From Flavobacteriaceae bacterium (GTDB lineage Bacteria; Bacteroidota; Bacteroidia; Flavobacteriales; Flavobacteriaceae): DNA of 64,000 nt. The stretch spans positions 1-64,000 of the forward strand of contig JABDMU010000033.1 of assembly GCA_013001285.1 (NCBI GenBank), read 5' to 3'. How positions within the stretch are numbered: position 1 is the first letter of the stretch; each line of letters starts with the position of its first letter. The notes under the pieces were generated by a model that saw nothing but the letters and a program-made list of their open reading frames with translations, did not search any database and had not been told where the DNA came from. The translations under genes and the position numbers were made by a program. Shown here piece after piece: positions 54,331-64,000 of this stretch.

Positions 54331-55422
54331 ATGTTAAAAAAATACACCTTTTTGTTATGGGGCGTATTCTCATTAGTCATGGTTTCCTGTTCTCAGGACG
54401 AAACCTATGAGCCTATTGATGAGCCTGATATGGTTTCGCCAGTGGTTTTTGACATAAATAGCGTTCCCTACCCTAAATTGTCTGATTACAACTTTTATGA
54501 AGGCCAAATGTCAGATTTAGAGCCTGTATATGGCGTGCTCCCATACACATTGATTAATACACTTTTTACCGATTATGCTAAAAAGAAGCGTTTTATATGG
54601 ATGCCTTCAGATGCCATAGCAACTTATGAAAATGACAACGCTGTTTTGAATTTAGGTGTAGGCACCGTATTAATAAAGAACTTTTATTACGATAATGTCT
54701 TGCCAAATTTGGAAACCAAAATACTAGAAACACGCCTTATGATTCATAAAGAAACAGGATGGACCTTTGCTAACTATGTTTGGAATGAAGCACAAACTGA
54801 AGCTGTTTTGGACCTAGGTGGAAGTTTTTCGGCATTTGACTGGATACAAGACGGCGAAACTAAAAGTGTAAATTATCGTATACCAGCTGGCCCTGAATGT
54901 CAAACCTGTCACAAATCAGGTGATGTGTCAATTCCAATTGGACCTAAACCAAGAAATTTGAATTTAAATTACCCATATGCTGATGGCACCAAAAATCAAT
55001 TAGATAAATTGGTCGCATTTGGTTACTTAGAAAATTCCGTACCGAACAGTATCGAAACCATGGTCGCTTGGAATGATACCTCCCAACCCTTAAATGATCG
55101 TGTTAGATCTTATGTTGATATTAATTGTGCGCATTGTCATTCTGAAGACGCGCATTGTGCTTATCGCCCGATGCGATTTAACTTTGACTTGAGTGACGAC
55201 CCTGTGAACATGGGAGTTTGCGTGGAGCCAGATACTGATCTTGATCAAGGTCAAACACATATTGTAAGTCCATCTAATCAAGTACGTTCAATGATGTATT
55301 ATCGAATTTCCTCAACAGATGAGGCTGTAAGAATGCCATTATTGGGAAGAACTATAGTTCACGAAGAAGGCATCCAATTAGTTTATGATTGGATCGGTTC
55401 TTTGACAACTGAATGCGAATAA
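54331..55422 (+). CDS. Diheme c-type cytochrome lipoprotein (SO2930-like)
   Basis: A 363-residue lipoprotein (lipobox VSC, Cys20). Two heme-binding motifs CxxCH lie at residues 190-194 (CQTCH) and 267-271 (CAHCH). The architecture resembles the SO2930 family of diheme cytochromes (motif IPAGPECQTCH and GPKPRNLNLNYPY). It should carry electrons in the periplasm or at the outer membrane. It is followed 42 bases later by two T9SS cargo genes, which suggests a shared operon or regulon. Confidence 0.85.
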   Translation: MLKKYTFLLWGVFSLVMVSCSQDETYEPIDEPDMVSPVVFDINSVPYPKLSDYNFYEGQMSDLEPVYGVLPYTLINTLFTDYAKKKRFIWMPSDAIATYENDNAVLNLGVGTVLIKNFYYDNVLPNLETKILETRLMIHKETGWTFANYVWNEAQTEAVLDLGGSFSAFDWIQDGETKSVNYRIPAGPECQTCHKSGDVSIPIGPKPRNLNLNYPYADGTKNQLDKLVAFGYLENSVPNSIETMVAWNDTSQPLNDRVRSYVDINCAHCHSEDAHCAYRPMRFNFDLSDDPVNMGVCVEPDTDLDQGQTHIVSPSNQVRSMMYYRISSTDEAVRMPLLGRTIVHEEGIQLVYDWIGSLTTECE

Positions 55423-55464
55423 CATATATAAAATCAACCAAAGAGATATTAAAAATATAACGTT

Positions 55465-57594
55465 ATGAAAAAAATATTACTATCCTTACTAGCTGTAGCT
55501 TTTGCAGTATTTCCCCTTACAGCTCAAACAAGTTCGGATACATGTGCAGATGCGTCTGTAGCAACGGCAATAACAACTCCAGGAGTATTTTCCATCACTA
55601 TAATTGATGGATCGGAGATTCCAGATCCAGTATGTGCAGACAATGGAAGTGGTGCAACAAAAGGAGAGTGGTTCAGATTTATTCCAACAGCTACAGCTTA
55701 TGTAACTGTTTCTTCAGACCTTCCTCAAAACTCAGGCATTGATACCCGTGTTCATATTTATGATGACAATTGTGGTGGTACATTTTCTTGTGTTGGTGGT
55801 GATGACGATGCAGGTTCAGGATTTTTATCGGTTGCTAGTTTTAATGCTGTCGCAGGAGTAACTTATTATATCGCTTGGGATGATAGATGGATGCAAGATC
55901 CAGCTGATAATCTCCCTTTCGATTTTGAAGTGTCGTATTCAGCGCCACCACCACCACCACCAGTAACGTTTACAAGCCAAACGGTTTCAGCTACTGGCTC
56001 AGATAGAGCAATAGTAGATATGAATAACGACGGTTACGACGATCTTGTATCTGTTACCGGTACAAATATTAATATCAACTATAGCATGCCACCTAATACA
56101 ACTACGACGCCTTGGACGGCCGTATTTAATGATGTGGACATCACAACTTCTCAAGCAGATAATACCCCTTCTTGGAGTTTGGCTGCCGGAGATTTTGATA
56201 ACAATGGATATAATGATCTACTTTATGGAGGTGGATCAGGGGTGACGTTTATGAAAGCTAATAGTGATGGAACTGCTTTTACTGAAATTTCAGGGCCGGA
56301 ATATGTGTTCTCACAGCGTTCAAACTTTATTGATATAAATGATGATGGACATCTTGACGCCTTTGTGTGCCATGATGTTGATCCCAACGTATATTATATT
56401 AATGACGGGTTTGGAAATTTAACGTTTTACCAAGGTGCTAGCGCTGCTGTCCCGAAAGGTTTAGGAACACATGCTGATGGAGGTAATTACGGCACGGTTT
56501 GGATCGATTATGATAACGATAAAGATTTGGACTTATTCATAGCAAAGTGTCGCGGAGGAAGTGTAACGCACAAATATAATGAGCTTTGGCAAAATGATGG
56601 TAGTGGCACGTATACCAATGTTGCTGATGGAGCTGGTTATTATCAATCTAATTTTCCTGCCGAAGGTCATAATAACTCTTCAGGTTTAGGCGACCCTATT
56701 CAAACATGGTCTTCTGCCTGGGCTGACTTTGACAATGATGGTGATATGGATGTATATGTAGGCGCAAGTTCTTTTACCGATGGCGGTCATAAGCTAATGC
56801 GAAACAATGGTGACGGTACTTTTTCAGATATTTCTGCTGGCTCCGGAATTTCAGGAGCACCAACAGGAATTGAAAATGCCCCTGGTGATTTTGATAATGA
56901 TGGCTATGTTGATATTCTAACAAATGGTCAGATCTTATTTAATAATGGCGATAGTACATTTACCTTAAATAGTGCAGGAATGCCTCCAAGCGGTCCAATT
57001 GGTGACATCAACCGAGATGGCTTTTTAGATGTGTTTAATGGAAATATCCGCTTGAATGATGGTAACTCGAATAACTGGATGGAAATTTGTACCATAGGTG
57101 TACAAAGTAATAGAAACGGTATTGGTGCACGTGTCGAAATCAATAGCCCAGGACTAGGAACTCAAATAAGAGATGTAAGAAGTGGTGAAGGTTTCAGATA
57201 CATGAGTAGTCTGAATACACATTTCGGATTAGGTTCAGATACCACGGTAAATACCATTACAATTTATTGGCCATCTGGAACTGTTGATCTTATTGTTAAT
57301 CCAACTATAAACTCTAGAATATGTGTAACTGAAGGTGAGACCTTGAGTTTACAACAATCGCTTGTAAATGACCTTATTCTTTATCCTAACCCAACTAAAG
57401 ATGTGCTTAATTTAAATGCAACTTATGGTTTTGAGAATGCTATTTTTACAGTTTTTGATATTAATGGAAAACGTGTAATGAATAGTCGATTCAATACAAA
57501 TTCAATTGATGTTTCTCAACTTAGTGCAGGAAGTTACATTTTACGAATAATGGATGATGGCCTAATGACCTCGCAGAAATTTATCAAACAATAA
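55465..57594 (+). CDS. T9SS cargo protein with FG-GAP/VCBS repeats and ASPIC/UnbV domain (paralogue 1)
   Basis: A 709-residue secreted protein: signal peptide (LTAQ, cut near 22), an N-terminal domain of the pre-peptidase-C-like type (about 25-155), a poly-proline linker, seven calcium-binding FG-GAP-like repeats with DxDxDG patterns (about 175-520, for example DFDNDGDMD), an ASPIC/UnbV domain (about 535-620, GARVEIN and IRDVRSGEGFRYM) and a T9SS type A C-terminal domain (about 635-709, ILYPNPTKD and LSAGSYILRI). The function is unknown; it may bind carbohydrate or calcium at the cell surface. It is followed by a terminator and a close paralogue. Confidence 0.92.
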   Translation: MKKILLSLLAVAFAVFPLTAQTSSDTCADASVATAITTPGVFSITIIDGSEIPDPVCADNGSGATKGEWFRFIPTATAYVTVSSDLPQNSGIDTRVHIYDDNCGGTFSCVGGDDDAGSGFLSVASFNAVAGVTYYIAWDDRWMQDPADNLPFDFEVSYSAPPPPPPVTFTSQTVSATGSDRAIVDMNNDGYDDLVSVTGTNININYSMPPNTTTTPWTAVFNDVDITTSQADNTPSWSLAAGDFDNNGYNDLLYGGGSGVTFMKANSDGTAFTEISGPEYVFSQRSNFIDINDDGHLDAFVCHDVDPNVYYINDGFGNLTFYQGASAAVPKGLGTHADGGNYGTVWIDYDNDKDLDLFIAKCRGGSVTHKYNELWQNDGSGTYTNVADGAGYYQSNFPAEGHNNSSGLGDPIQTWSSAWADFDNDGDMDVYVGASSFTDGGHKLMRNNGDGTFSDISAGSGISGAPTGIENAPGDFDNDGYVDILTNGQILFNNGDSTFTLNSAGMPPSGPIGDINRDGFLDVFNGNIRLNDGNSNNWMEICTIGVQSNRNGIGARVEINSPGLGTQIRDVRSGEGFRYMSSLNTHFGLGSDTTVNTITIYWPSGTVDLIVNPTINSRICVTEGETLSLQQSLVNDLILYPNPTKDVLNLNATYGFENAIFTVFDINGKRVMNSRFNTNSIDVSQLSAGSYILRIMDDGLMTSQKFIKQ

Positions 57595-57616
57595 ACTTTA
57601 TAAAAACAATATAGAC

Positions 57617-57645
57617 AAAGCTTCAGCTTATACGGTTGAAGCTTT
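57617..57645 (+). terminator. Terminator of paralogue 1
   Basis: A 9-bp perfect stem, extendable by G-U pairs, with a loop of about 11 bases, followed by a run of T. It lies 22 bases after the stop of the first T9SS cargo gene. Confidence 0.75.
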
Positions 57646-57720
57646 TTTATGCCTGATTTATAGGAAGATATAATTTTCATACCTTTAAAAGCTTTATTTT
57701 TTTAACTAACTAATTAATTC

Positions 57721-59751
57721 ATGCCAAAACAATTTCCCTCAATTGTGTTTTGCCTTCTTTTTGGAATGGCAGCAGCTCAAGACAATTGTAATTCTGCCGT
57801 GCCTATTTCTGCTGGATTATATACCGTGGACGTCATTAATGGCAATGAAATTCCAAATCCAATATGTGCAGCAAATGGAAATAATGCCACAGCTGGAGAA
57901 TGGTATCAATATACAGCTCCACAAAATGCTTTTGTTACTATAACCACCGACCTTCAACAAAATTCAGGGGGAGATACACGGTTTCATGTTTATACTGGAA
58001 CTTGTGGTGCTTTAACGTGCTACGCAGGCGATGATGATGCCGGAGTTATTGGTAATGGGTATTTGTCAATTGATTCTTTTGACGTCATTCAAGGCACAAC
58101 TTACTATATCGCATTTGATAATAACTGGAGCTCGGGTGGATTTGATTTCGAATTAATCGAGGGTGAACCTCCTCCTCCACCGCCAATAAGTTTTGATGTC
58201 GTACCAATATCAACATCAGGTTCTAATCTTGCTGTTGTTGACCTTAATGGTGATTTCTTAGACGACATTGTTTCTATAAGCTCTACTAATGTTAACGTAC
58301 AATTTCAAGTTGCCGAAGGCGGATTTACAATGCGAAATATTTCAACACCTCAAGCTAATTACACGCCTTCGTGGAGTTTTGCTGCAGGCGATCTTAATGC
58401 CGATGGCTATAATGATCTTTTATATGGAAGCGGAAGCGGTGTGACCTTTATGACCACAATAGTAGATCCTGAAAATTTAAATAATGGCGACGCTTTTGAT
58501 GATGTTTCAGGATTTACTGAAACCTCTGGAAATCAGTATGTGTTCTCACAACGATCAAATTTTGTAGACATCAATAATGACGGAAGCCTTGATGCTTTTG
58601 TTTGTCATGATGTAGCCCCTAATGTTTTTTATCTTAATGATGGCTTAGGAAATCTGGCCTTCAATCAAGGTGGATTAGGTGATTATCCTTCTGGTGGGAA
58701 TTATGGATCGATATGGATTGATTATGACAATGACCATGACCTTGATATGTTTATTGCAAAATGTGGTGGTGAAGTTGCTCGACGCACCAATCAAATGCAT
58801 ACCAATAATGGCGATGGAACTTTTACTGAAAATGCTGCTGCTATTGGACTGGCAGATCCAATGCAAACCTGGTCTTCGGCTTGGGGCGATTTTGATAATG
58901 ATGGTGATATGGATGTATTTGTTGGGGCAAGCTCAGGATACCATAAATTAATGGAAAACGACAATTTTATTTTCAATGATATTACCACTAATTCTGGTGT
59001 CAATTCAATACCAAATAACGCTATTGAAAACGTAACATATGATTTTGACAATGATGGCAACCTTGATTTGGTTTCAGGTGGGAATGTTTTTATGGGGAAT
59101 GGCGATCTAACATTTACAGTATACCCAAATATCCTTCCGGGTTCTGGAGGAGCCTATGGCGATCTTAATAATGATGGTAAGATCGATGCCTTTAACGGCT
59201 CCATGTTTTTAAACAATACCGTTAATTCAAATAATTGGGTAAAAGTAAATACCATTGGAACGGTAAGCAACCTTAATGGAATTGGTGCAAGGGTTGAGGT
59301 ACACACTTCAAGCGGTATCAGAATTCGTGACGTTAGAAGTGGTGAAGGTTTCAGGTATATGAATTCTTTAAACACACATGTTGGACTTGGAACAGAAGAC
59401 GCCATTAATAACATTATAATTTATTGGCCATCTGGGATCGTCGATAATTTACCTTTACCAGCGGTGAATTCTACACATACAATTATTGAAGGTGAAACCC
59501 TTGGCCTTGAAGAGGCATCTCTTTTAGATGTTATTATTCATCCAAATCCAGTAAAGGACCTATTACATATTTCAAGTTCTCAAAATCTTGCTAATGCAAA
59601 AATATTTGTATTTGATATTAGCGGAAAAATGATCCTTAGACCACAACTGTTTTCCAATGAACTAGATGTATCACAACTAAGTTCAGGGCATTATGTTCTT
59701 AAAATCATTGACAATGCGAAAGTCAGGTCACATAAATTTATCAAAGAATAA
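57721..59751 (+). CDS. T9SS cargo protein with FG-GAP/VCBS repeats and ASPIC/UnbV domain (paralogue 2)
   Basis: A 676-residue paralogue of the previous protein with the same order of domains: signal peptide (AAQ near residue 19), pre-peptidase-C-like domain, poly-proline linker (PPPPPP), seven DxDxDG repeats, ASPIC/UnbV domain (GARVEVH and IRDVRSGEGFRYM) and T9SS C-terminal domain (IIHPNPVKD and LSSGHYVLKI). It is shorter mainly in the repeat region. The tandem arrangement indicates gene duplication. It ends 26 bases before the ABC ATPase gene. Confidence 0.92.
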   Translation: MPKQFPSIVFCLLFGMAAAQDNCNSAVPISAGLYTVDVINGNEIPNPICAANGNNATAGEWYQYTAPQNAFVTITTDLQQNSGGDTRFHVYTGTCGALTCYAGDDDAGVIGNGYLSIDSFDVIQGTTYYIAFDNNWSSGGFDFELIEGEPPPPPPISFDVVPISTSGSNLAVVDLNGDFLDDIVSISSTNVNVQFQVAEGGFTMRNISTPQANYTPSWSFAAGDLNADGYNDLLYGSGSGVTFMTTIVDPENLNNGDAFDDVSGFTETSGNQYVFSQRSNFVDINNDGSLDAFVCHDVAPNVFYLNDGLGNLAFNQGGLGDYPSGGNYGSIWIDYDNDHDLDMFIAKCGGEVARRTNQMHTNNGDGTFTENAAAIGLADPMQTWSSAWGDFDNDGDMDVFVGASSGYHKLMENDNFIFNDITTNSGVNSIPNNAIENVTYDFDNDGNLDLVSGGNVFMGNGDLTFTVYPNILPGSGGAYGDLNNDGKIDAFNGSMFLNNTVNSNNWVKVNTIGTVSNLNGIGARVEVHTSSGIRIRDVRSGEGFRYMNSLNTHVGLGTEDAINNIIIYWPSGIVDNLPLPAVNSTHTIIEGETLGLEEASLLDVIIHPNPVKDLLHISSSQNLANAKIFVFDISGKMILRPQLFSNELDVSQLSSGHYVLKIIDNAKVRSHKFIKE

Positions 59752-59777
59752 ACAGCCTCATACGATGAGCATCCCTT

Positions 59778-60731
59778 ATGCTTAAAATTCAAAACATTTC
59801 ATTCGATTATGGTAAACATCCCATTTTAGATCAGGTAAGCTTTAATGTGAAGCAAGGCGATTATACTGCAGTAATTGGTGAAAGTGGATCTGGAAAAACG
59901 ACATTGCTAAAGTTAATCTATGGCTATTTTGATCTTATTGAAGGTGACATATTCTGGGGTGATATAGCTATTCTTGGACCAAAATACAATCTTGTGGTTG
60001 GCTATGATTTCATGAAATATGTCGCTCAAGAGTTTGATCTCATGCCCTATATTTCGGTGGCTGAGAACGTAGGTAAATTTCTTTCAAATTTCTACCCTGA
60101 AGAAAAGCGTCAACGTATTAACGAATTACTGAAAGTGGTGCAATTGGAAAATGTTGCAGATATCAAAGTTCAGTTTTTAAGTGGTGGTCAAAAACAGCGT
60201 GTTGCTCTAGCTCAAGCTATGGCCAAACAACCAGAAGTACTGCTTTTAGATGAACCTTTCAGTCACATCGATAATTTTAAAAAACAGTCTCTAAGGCGCA
60301 ACTTGTTCTCTTATTTGAAATCACAAAATATCACCTGCGTAGTTGCCTCTCACGATAAAGATGACGTTCTCGGTTTTGCCGATCAAATCATAGTCCTAGA
60401 TCAAGGAAAGATCATCGCTCAAGATAGTCCGAAAGCACTTTATAAGCATCCTAATAACCCATTGATCGCGTCTTTTTTTGGTGATTATTCTGTTCTTAAA
60501 AAATCTGAAATTCTAGAGGGTACAACAGATGAAAATGAAGTGATCGTTTATGCGCATCAACTAGAAGTCGTAGATAAATCACATTTTAAAGTAAACGTAA
60601 TTCAGTCTTATTTTAATGGTTCTTATTATTTAATTAAGGCACATTTTAATGGCAAGGACGTCTTTTTTAATTCTTCCGTTCAATTTGAAGAAGAGGCCGC
60701 GGTTTATTTAAAATACCTCGATAATTCTTAG
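59778..60731 (+). CDS. ABC transporter ATP-binding protein
   Basis: A 317-residue ATPase with Walker A GESGSGKTT (34-42), signature LSGGQKQRV (near 135), Walker B VLLLDEP and the H-loop His in VVASHDKDDV. The fold and the C-terminal extension of about 90 residues with a TOBE-like tail (VVDKSHFKVNVIQSYFNGSYYLI) resemble import-type ATPases of the PotA/ThiQ kind. No permease or binding protein is adjacent, so the substrate cannot be named. The 3' end overlaps the convergent GreA-like gene by 24 bases. Confidence 0.9.
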   Translation: MLKIQNISFDYGKHPILDQVSFNVKQGDYTAVIGESGSGKTTLLKLIYGYFDLIEGDIFWGDIAILGPKYNLVVGYDFMKYVAQEFDLMPYISVAENVGKFLSNFYPEEKRQRINELLKVVQLENVADIKVQFLSGGQKQRVALAQAMAKQPEVLLLDEPFSHIDNFKKQSLRRNLFSYLKSQNITCVVASHDKDDVLGFADQIIVLDQGKIIAQDSPKALYKHPNNPLIASFFGDYSVLKKSEILEGTTDENEVIVYAHQLEVVDKSHFKVNVIQSYFNGSYYLIKAHFNGKDVFFNSSVQFEEEAAVYLKYLDNS

Positions 60732-61160
60732 TTCAGTTTCACGAAAGGAAACCAGGTCTCCTTTTGTTTTGGAAATTAGCGCCTGAGCCATCGGTGTTTG
60801 TTGCGAAATTGCAAAATATCTCTCGTTCTCTAATATTATTTCACCAGCGCTAATGGCTATAAAATACTGTCCTTTACTTGTAATGACAACACTTCCTAGA
60901 GCAATTTTATCATGATGTTTAGACCAATCTATTTTGTTTAATACACGTGTTAGTTTTTGTAGTTCAGCTAGTTGCTGCCCCGATTTTTCTCGTTCTATTT
61001 GAATCATAGCGCGACCCGTTTCATGCTTATCTCCTGCCGAACTTTTAGTTTCAGAATCTAAAGAATCCTGTAATTCGGTAATTTTGGCTTTGATCGTTTC
61101 TAGTCTTTCAGAAACAAAACCATAACAATGTTCTAACAATTTTTGTTTAATAGTATTCAC
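60708..61160 (-). CDS. GreA/GreB-like protein
   Basis: A 150-residue protein with an N-terminal helical hairpin (about 15-75) and a C-terminal FKBP-like beta domain (about 85-150). In the second part IALGSVVITSKGQYFIAIS and GEIILENERYFAISQQTPMAQAL resemble the GreA/GreB C-terminal domain. Proteins of this kind in Flavobacteriia are often annotated as 3-oxoacyl-ACP synthase without sequence support. It is encoded right after, and overlapping by 4 bases, the saccharopine dehydrogenase-like gene. The function could be RNA-polymerase binding, but the acidic tip residues were not verified. Confidence 0.72.
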   Translation of the reverse strand: MNTIKQKLLEHCYGFVSERLETIKAKITELQDSLDSETKSSAGDKHETGRAMIQIEREKSGQQLAELQKLTRVLNKIDWSKHHDKIALGSVVITSKGQYFIAISAGEIILENERYFAISQQTPMAQALISKTKGDLVSFRETELRIIEVF

Positions 61161-62311
61161 GAAGTCATTAGATTCACCGTTTTTGTATAGATCACATTGC
61201 GTGCTTTGAGATAATCAAGAATATATTGAAAACAATGCTCATGTTTCCCAACGAGTTCTGGAGGAAATACACCTTTATATGGAAACATGCCTTCTAAAAA
61301 CATATTAGCTGTAGCGGTAGCTGTATAACCTGTTGTTCTGGACATCGATGAGGTTTTTGTGTTTGGGCAGTAGGTGTCTAAAAGATTATAAATCACTTCT
61401 TCTATTTGGCCTTTATCGTTTTCACCTTTTATAGAAACACGCATTACAGTAAGTTCTTCTTCAGTCTCACCTAATTTCCATTCGTTGAATAAAATCTTGC
61501 TTGTAAAATCTAATGGAGAGACTTTATTCCCATTTATGTCTATTTCTTCTTCACTAAAAAATCCGCTTTCCTTTAATACTTTTACATATTCAACATGCCC
61601 TGGGTAACGCAGGGTTTTTTCTTTCATATTTGGAATATGCGGCATAGTAAAAATAATAGACCGCAGGCCGTCAGAATTAAAGGATTCTAAGGTTCCAATC
61701 CCATCAAATTCAACAAACTCACAGTCAGTCAAGGCGTCTCTCACAATAGTTTTACCGTTTTCAACATAGCGAGCAGGTCGTGTATATTCCTCAATAACAT
61801 CAATTGGTGAGAATGGTGCTTTATAGCAAAACGGCCATTTTTTAATTTTCGGAAGTCCCCCTACCAAACACTCAAAATCTGTGAGTTTCATGCGTTCATT
61901 GTAATATCCCAAAATATAGTTGTCCATTCCGGGAGCCACACCGCAATCAACGATAGCTGTCACATTTTTTTCTTTAGCAAGCGCATCTAGATCCAATGAA
62001 TTCTCTGGGAAAAATGAAATGTCAATAACGTTCATTTCAGCTTCAATAATGGCAGTCAAAGTTTGATAACCAAGAAATCCAGGGACGGCGCAAATCACTA
62101 AATCAAATTGTTTAATTGTTGCTTTTAAATGTTTGATGTTGGTAACGTCAAGTTCAAGAATATCTAAGGCCTCACATTTTTCTTTTGCTTTCAAAAGGGC
62201 AGTTTTATCACGATCTGAAATGGTGGTGTTATGGTTTTTAGAAAGGTCGACAGCCATAGCGCTTCCCACCATACCGGCACCTAAAACAATAATATTGCTC
62301 ATAGTTTTCAT
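61157..62311 (-). CDS. Saccharopine dehydrogenase-like protein
   Basis: A 384-residue NAD(P)-binding protein: Rossmann motif VLGAGMVGSAMAVDLS near the N-terminus, followed by a saccharopine dehydrogenase domain with VDCGVAPGMDNYILGYY and a C-terminal SMSRTTGYTATATANMF. It could convert saccharopine to 2-aminoadipate semialdehyde and glutamate, which would supply the ALDH7 enzyme at 14378-15931. An internal ATG at 62302 is an alternative start. The 3' end is coupled to the GreA-like gene. The assignment to lysine catabolism is inference. Confidence 0.85.
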   Translation of the reverse strand: MKTMSNIIVLGAGMVGSAMAVDLSKNHNTTISDRDKTALLKAKEKCEALDILELDVTNIKHLKATIKQFDLVICAVPGFLGYQTLTAIIEAEMNVIDISFFPENSLDLDALAKEKNVTAIVDCGVAPGMDNYILGYYNERMKLTDFECLVGGLPKIKKWPFCYKAPFSPIDVIEEYTRPARYVENGKTIVRDALTDCEFVEFDGIGTLESFNSDGLRSIIFTMPHIPNMKEKTLRYPGHVEYVKVLKESGFFSEEEIDINGNKVSPLDFTSKILFNEWKLGETEEELTVMRVSIKGENDKGQIEEVIYNLLDTYCPNTKTSSMSRTTGYTATATANMFLEGMFPYKGVFPPELVGKHEHCFQYILDYLKARNVIYTKTVNLMTS

Positions 62312-62447
62312 TTTAAAATTGAAGAATAGATTTTAATGGTAAAGGGAAAAGCTAAAGTCCGGGAATGAGAACCCAGGGCATTTGATTTGTTCTAAAGATC
62401 AGCCATTCTAACATGATCTAAATGTACTACTTTATTTTAGTCCATAA

Positions 62448-62476
62448 AAAAACTCCGATGATAAATCGGAGTTTTT
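62448..62476 (-). terminator. Terminator of accC
   Basis: A perfect 12-bp stem with a 5-base loop, followed on the minus strand by a T-run of seven, 3 bases after the accC stop. Confidence 0.87.
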
Positions 62477-62478
62477 AA

Positions 62479-63831
<1,353 letters not shown>

Positions 63832-63916
63832 AACTGTCGTTTTAAAAATTTCAAATTCCAATCACTAAATTCCAAATTATGGATTTTGAGATTTGTCTAT
63901 TGGAATTTTTAAATGG

Positions 63917-64000
63917 TTATGATGGGTCAACTAAAAATAGGGGTTGATCGAACTCAACTGGTGAGGAATCATCAACCAATACCTTAACAATTTTTCCAGA
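63917..64000 (-). CDS. accB: Biotin carboxyl carrier protein, 3' end (runs off the window)
   Basis: The minus strand reads 27 codons and a TAA, with the peptide SGKIVKVLVDDSSPVEFDQ and the end LFLVDPS. This is the typical last part of the biotinyl domain of BCCP (downstream of the biotinylated lysine). Only the 3' end is present because the window stops. It lies 86 bases upstream of accC in the same direction, the usual accB-accC order. Confidence 0.9.
   Translation of the reverse strand, partial: SGKIVKVLVDDSSPVEFDQPLFLVDPS

Noticed and set aside
62352-62414. A 20-residue hydrophobic peptide frame on the minus strand in the gap upstream of the saccharopine dehydrogenase-like gene
   Set aside because: It has no ribosome binding site, no conservation evidence and no operon context, and is of a length expected by chance.

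Overview
The window is a 64 kb piece of an AT-rich chromosome from a member of the Bacteroidota, most likely the family Flavobacteriaceae. The evidence is a Bat aerotolerance operon, an IPExxxVDY-family protein, secreted proteins with gliding-type or type IX secretion (T9SS) C-terminal domains, many lipoproteins, and promoters of the Bacteroidota form (TTTG, then TAnnTTTG) with few Shine-Dalgarno sequences. No phage, plasmid, CRISPR array, insertion sequence or rRNA operon is visible. The content is mostly chromosomal housekeeping.

Layout. 1-7713 (minus): moxR, a DUF58 protein, a BatD-like membrane protein, batA, batB, batC and the 5' part of batD, tightly coupled. 7864-21795: a mixed accessory region with a DUF4382 lipoprotein, an aldo/keto reductase, an AlbA_2 protein, a DUF1800/DUF1501 pair, an ALDH7-type dehydrogenase, an isoaspartyl peptidase/asparaginase lipoprotein, an SH3-like secreted protein, a monooxygenase-fold protein, a large repeat-bearing gliding-type protein, a YciI-like lipoprotein and a CYTH enzyme. 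21829-31620: dinB, pyk, an IPExxxVDY protein, rnc-fabF-acpP, purN, RNase H, a PfkB kinase and a long PurF-like enzyme. 31621-32047 holds two near-identical small RNA genes in tandem, each with promoter, conserved 5' hairpin and terminator. 32048-41469: sodA, an AddA-like and an AddB-like nuclease separated by kbl and an OmpA-family porin. 41485-41769: tRNA-Ala(GGC) whose 3' end lies in a 58-bp direct repeat that looks like an integration scar. 41776-54206: a stress protein, GNAT, MATE, two tiny membrane proteins, queD, lpxH, recJ, osmC, a carboxymuconolactone-decarboxylase-like protein, a UDG, rsmI, an unknown, tdk, alr, mscL and asd. 54331-59751: a diheme cytochrome c lipoprotein followed by two tandem paralogous T9SS cargo proteins with FG-GAP and ASPIC/UnbV domains. 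59778-64000: an ABC ATPase, a GreA/GreB-like protein, a saccharopine dehydrogenase-like enzyme, accC and the 3' end of accB.

How the genes work together. The Bat cluster encodes a chaperone-type ATPase with von Willebrand factor A proteins at the inner membrane. acpP-fabF-rnc and accC-accB supply fatty acid synthesis. AddA plus AddB should form the recombination nuclease. The ALDH7 enzyme and the saccharopine dehydrogenase-like enzyme could both act in lysine catabolism. The cytochrome and its two secreted neighbours may form an envelope module. The strongest candidates for something undescribed are the tandem small RNAs, the tRNA-associated repeat with its 111-bp insert, the 22-residue membrane microprotein, and the cytochrome/ASPIC cluster.
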